Source: Vesta saturnalis (Eukaryota > Arthropoda > Insecta > Coleoptera > Lampyridae). From it: 64,000 nt of DNA. Of this stretch, positions 58,130 through 64,000 are shown one piece after another. The stretch lies in NCBI GenBank assembly GCA_036346205.1, contig JARFJB010001980.1, forward strand, positions 863,100 through 927,099. The letters run 5' to 3'. A program made the translations under genes and the position numbers. The notes beneath the pieces were generated by a model that worked only from the letters and a program-made list of their open reading frames with translations, made no database searches and was not told the DNA's origin. Position 1 is the stretch's first letter; the number at the start of each line of letters is the position of its first letter.

Positions 58130-59414
58130 AGCCTGTCCGGTAGAACTGAACGGGTATCGGATTAACAAGGAGGATTGTCAATATATGGTTCTATTGTGCT
58201 TGAAACCGCCTTAATGCTTTGCTGTCTGTATTGTACGTGACAAAGAAAGATGGATATATTATGAATAATGCCTCTATTTCTGCCGAACAAAAGCGTTTGC
58301 AACTTTCACACATAATGACAAGGCAATAAGAATCAGATGCAGGTAGAATAGAAATTCAATAGGTATAATAAAATGCCAGTGGTTCTCAACACTGCTTTAA
58401 CATTATATAATTTGTGAAGAAATGCAACTTTGTATAATAAAAATAATAATCGATTACTAATTACCTATAAGTAATTTCAATTGACACCTTTCACTTATAC
58501 TTATAACAACAATAACAAATACATTTTTATTATAGTTAGTAAATATTAATTAAATTACAAAGATATACTTTTATAATTAAATGTAAAAATTATAATTGTC
58601 ATTCGGCTTCAGATTCATCACTTCCTGAGTCATCCAAATCTTGGAAAAGATCATCGTCATCACTTTCTTCAGTGTTAACTGTGAAAATAAGAGGTCTTAC
58701 TTCATCCACAATCTCTTCATTAACAAAAGTATCTTTAATTATTTTATCCGTATGATCAATACATTTTTGCCATATTTCCGCACTAACTGTTTTAATGCGT
58801 CGTTCCACGTATTAAGAACATCTTCGTCTTTCCGGATGTCGCAACGATACTTTTTCGGCATTATATTAATGGTTAGTTTATATAAACGCTTACTCAAAGA
58901 ATAATGATAATATAGATATTGCAGTTGTTTTATTTATACCTATATGTACCTACTAAATGGTATAATAATCTATTATTAATTACTTATTGTTACAGTATTG
59001 CATATTTATTTGGATTCTTTTGTAATTGAGTACACTAAAACGTCATTACCATACTTAGGTATACAATGAACTTTCTAAATGTAAATTGAAATACCTATAC
59101 TTAATCGAATATTCATTATTATGAATGGCTTTTATAAATGTTTATTATAAAAACTTGCATTCTTCCATAAATTTTAAATGTAATGTTAAAGCAGTGTTGA
59201 GAACCACTGGCATTTTATTATACCTATTTGTTTTTTTATTATACGCTTTTGTTCGGCAGAAATAGAGGCATTATTCATAATATATCCATCTTTCTTTGTC
59301 ACGTACAATAAGTACGAGACAGCAAAGCATTAAGGCGGTTTCAAGCACAATAGAACCATATATTGACAATCCTCCTTGTTAATCCGATACCCGTTCAGTT
59401 CTACCGGACAGGCT
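58130..59414 (-). mobile_element. Internally deleted DDE_3-type DNA transposon
   Basis: The left arm 58130-58410 (starting GCCTGTCCGGTAGAACTGAA at 58131) is repeated inverted at 59183-59414 (ending TTCAGTTCTACCGGACAGGC at 59413). The left arm carries an extra stretch of about 50 bp (58297-58350). Near the inner edges both arms share CAGTGGTTCTCAACACTG. The interior keeps only the two ends of a transposase gene, so this is a deletion derivative that needs transposase in trans. Confidence 0.82.
58599..58861 (-). pseudogene. Transposase remnant: start joined to C-terminal tail
   Basis: From the ATG at 58861 a 41-codon frame begins MPKKYRCDIRKDEDVLNTW, which looks like a genuine N-terminus. A second frame (58808-58599) overlaps it and reads KTVSAEIWQKCIDHTDKII, then VNEEIVDEVRPLIFTVNTEE and an Asp/Glu/Ser tail. 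This second frame resembles the C-terminus of DDE_3-type insect transposases, as in the relic at 2224-3400. The catalytic domain is missing between them and the join is out of frame. Confidence 0.65.
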
Positions 59415-59632
59415 TTATTTAACATTCTTGACAATTTTGTTAGCAGCAAATTGCTTTTATAATGAAACAAAACTAAGCAAATGATATTCAGATTAATTTA
59501 TTTTAAACACATCGTGAACCGGATTTATATAAAATAGTGTCTCGCACTTGTATCGAGCTAGAAATCACCCCTTTTATTACCCAAATGTCATGTAAGCTGT
59601 CCGATACTTCTATTACCTTTTTCTGAACATCT

Positions 59633-59637
<5 letters not shown>

Positions 59638-59682
<45 letters not shown>
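59638..59682. repeat. (TA)n microsatellite, ~45 bp
   Basis: Pure TA at the left side of the hairpin MITE. Confidence 0.93.
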
Positions 59683-59686
<4 letters not shown>

Positions 59687-60194
59687 AAACGTTCCCAAGA
59701 AAGGATGAATAGCATGGCAATCTTGAAAACGGTAAGATATACGAAGGCGGTTAAATTAGAGAAAAGCTGTATATGTAGTTTACAAGAGTTCATTATTGTT
59801 GAAAATTTCCGAGATTTAAAATAAAATGCGATTTTTGGGTTTTTCTTTTTTCGTAATTCGTTCATTCATCAATTTTTTTAGAAACCAAAGGTACTTCTTG
59901 ATCGTCACATTCTGAATTCTATTAGATGGCGATTTCAAATTTAATAAAAAATACAATCGAGTACACTGTGTTTCGTTGGTTGCGGAGATATAAAAAATAA
60001 AGTTGATGATGGTTTCCGGAGATGAAACGTCGAATAAAATTACAAAAAAAGAAAAACCCAAAGATCGCATTTTGTTTTAAATCTCGGAAACGATACACAA
60101 TAATGAACTCTTGCAAACGTCATGTGAACATGCCTTAAATTATAGAATTTTTATCTAATTTAACCGGCTTCGTATCTCTTATATCCTTATCTTG

Positions 60195-60196
<2 letters not shown>
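59683..60196. mobile_element. MITE-like hairpin flanked by (TA)n on both sides
   Basis: The left arm (about 59731-59850) and right arm (about 60010-60175) are inverted copies. They share CGGTTAAATTAGA, AAGAGTTCATTATTG and TTTGGGTTTTTCTTTTTT. Size is about 0.5 kb and no gene is encoded. Both ends meet TA arrays, consistent with TA-targeting elements. Confidence 0.7.

Positions 60197-60286
<90 letters not shown>
60197..60286. repeat. (TA)n microsatellite, ~90 bp
   Basis: Pure TA between the MITE and the CCGGG end of the following mariner-like element. Confidence 0.95.
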
Positions 60287-60290
<4 letters not shown>

Positions 60291-61500
60291 CCGGGAGTAA
60301 ATCAAATAGGGGCAACCCCTGTACCATTTGAACGGGTGGCCAGATTTTGTTCAAATTTTGGTGGGTTATATTAGTGCCAGCTTGGGTTTCTTTTACATAA
60401 AAAACAATATGGCCGACTTTCGGTTTCACCGGAAATGACACAAAAGCTGACAATTTAAATGGAATGCCCTGTATATTTTTACATATTTGAATTCTAGGGC
60501 TTCAAATACATATTGTTCATCTGTCAATTGTTAACTGGCATTAAGTTCTTGTTTGGGAATTTCTTCTAGATCGGTTGGTCGAATGTTAAAGAAAAACCAT
60601 TTGCATCTATATAAAGTGCAGATACATCAGGAACTACTACCAACCGATTATGATGCACGTGCAAACTTCTGTCACTTGCTGACAAATAAACTTCGAACGG
60701 AACCCCAATGTTAAAATTTCGTTTTACGGACAGATGAACCTACGTATCATAATAATGGGTTAGTTAATGGACAATTACCATTATTGTTCCGATGAAAATT
60801 CGCACATTGTTATGGAATGTCACAGACAAACTAGGTGGTCTATTAATGTTTGGGGTGGAATAATTGGTACTCAGATTATTGGTCCACATTTCATTAATGG
60901 TACTCTGACTGGTAAAATTTTTCTCAATTTCCTGAAAACTACGTTAAATGAATTGTTAGAAGATGTACCTTTAATAATAAGACAAAACATGTGGGTGCAA
61001 CTGGATAGCGCACCTGCACGATGCATAGGAAGAGGGGGGTCAATTGCTTGGCCCCCAAGATTGAACCTTTCATTAGTATAATTTTGTATATTTTTTTTTA
61101 AAACCTTAATCCTAGTTTTGAAAAACTTTCAGAGAATAAATATTTTCCATTAGTTTTTTAATTATTTAAACGCCTACCGCGTCGTACACCAAAAATTGTT
61201 AAAATAAGGTTAAAACTTAACAATAAAACGCTTAAAGTTAGGTATAGGGAATGAAATGGGTGTTTGATAGACAACTTAAAGACGAATTAAAAATGAAAAA
61301 GTAGTTTATTTAAAACCGATTACGGTTTGAAAATTTTAAAATTGACGCCCTATTTGGTAATTCGAATTTTCTACAGATGGGTTTCAATTATGTTAATCTG
61401 ATAGTTCAACTCATTGTATTCCTGAGATATTCGATGTTTTAGAGACTAACAGAATTAAAATAATAATACAGTGTCTTACAATCAAATTTGTGCCTGACTA
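60291..61500 (+). mobile_element. mariner-like element, decayed, right end uncertain
   Basis: The left end begins CCGGGAGTAAATCAAATAGG just after (TA)n. A subterminal TTTCGGTTTCACCGGAA hairpin lies at 60418-60434, almost identical to that of the element at 38415-40551. A decayed transposase follows on the plus strand. A weak inverted match to the left end lies around 61330-61370, but the right border cannot be fixed. Confidence 0.55.
60545..61080 (+). pseudogene. mariner-like transposase catalytic part, with deletion
   Basis: SSRSVGRMLKKNHLHLYKVQ (second helix-turn-helix and start of the core) opens at about 60565. After frame changes come LRTDEPTYHNNG (first catalytic region; relatives have SDE), then INVWGGIIGTQIIGPHFING (about 60840) and MWVQLDSAPA (relatives: QQDGAPAH). 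The sequence then jumps directly to IGRGGSIAWPPRLNLS, so about 20 residues between the second and third catalytic acids are missing. It is related to, but not the same family as, the transposase at 38880-39818. Confidence 0.75.
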
Positions 61501-61599
61501 AGAAACACTGTATACTAAAAATATTTTGTAGAAAACTGACGAAGAACTTCATGTAAACAATTTATTTATTAATGTCGAGCCATTATCCAACAGACAGCA
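61081..61599. other. Non-coding DNA
   Basis: Possible right flank of the mariner-like element; nothing else recognisable. Confidence 0.4.

Positions 61600-64000
<2,401 letters not shown>

Overview
This 64 kb window looks like gene-poor, AT-rich DNA from an animal, most likely an insect or other arthropod. The evidence is the mixture of mobile elements: piggyBac, IS630-Tc1-mariner, APE-type LINEs, Penelope-like elements (PLEs) and a tRNA-derived SINE. There are also long dinucleotide microsatellites and no prokaryotic gene organisation. I found no host gene that I can name. Nearly everything recognisable is transposon-derived, and almost all of it is broken. Coding calls rest on recognised transposase, reverse transcriptase and endonuclease motifs; element boundaries rest on inverted repeats and target duplications read directly from the sequence.

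Layout. 0.6-3.4 kb: a mariner-like element with about 105-bp terminal inverted repeats (TIRs), then a decayed DDE_3-type transposase. 4.6-10.0 kb: an old dispersed repeat, interrupted by a TIR element with a 120-bp minisatellite and by piggyBac-1 (TTAA duplication). An 'empty' relative of this repeat lies at 45.05-46.5 kb. 10.3-11.0 kb: an unknown repeat, also found at 28.4-29.1 kb. 13.0-14.6 kb: two PLE fragments in inverted orientation. 14.8-15.2 kb: a SINE with a (TA)n tail. 16.1-19.3 kb: a mariner relic split by piggyBac-2. 22.1 kb: a PLE endonuclease fragment. 22.46-26.37 kb: a mariner-like element with about 260-bp TIRs, invaded by two copies of one LINE. 29.2-32.4 kb: an almost full-length copy of that LINE. 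32.4-33.5 kb: a 1-kb TIR element. 33.6-38.2 kb: a long-TIR mariner relic containing piggyBac-3. 38.4-40.55 kb: a mariner-like element with about 410-bp TIRs. 43.1-44.6, 47.3-48.6 and 49.7-50.5 kb: three more PLE remnants. 48.66-49.42 kb: a polypurine tract joined to a (TG)n tract. 50.6-53.45 kb: a fold-back element whose arms are 52-bp minisatellites. 54.3-60.2 kb: a retroviral-type integrase zinc-binding fragment, long-hairpin elements and a deletion derivative of a DDE_3 transposon. 60.3-61.1 kb: another mariner relic. 61.6-63.36 kb: a 1.75-kb T-free CA/CG-rich array.

The most interesting observations are these. piggyBac-1 and piggyBac-2 have different 16-bp palindromes at almost identical distances from their ends (16, 365 and 131-133 bp). 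The fold-back element has about 9 and 33 copies of a 52-bp unit in opposite orientation around a palindromic core. (TA)n microsatellites repeatedly sit exactly at ends of mariner-like elements. Two mariner-like families share a subterminal hairpin. The nested insertions allow a relative chronology to be read. I see no evidence of a novel enzymatic or defence system.
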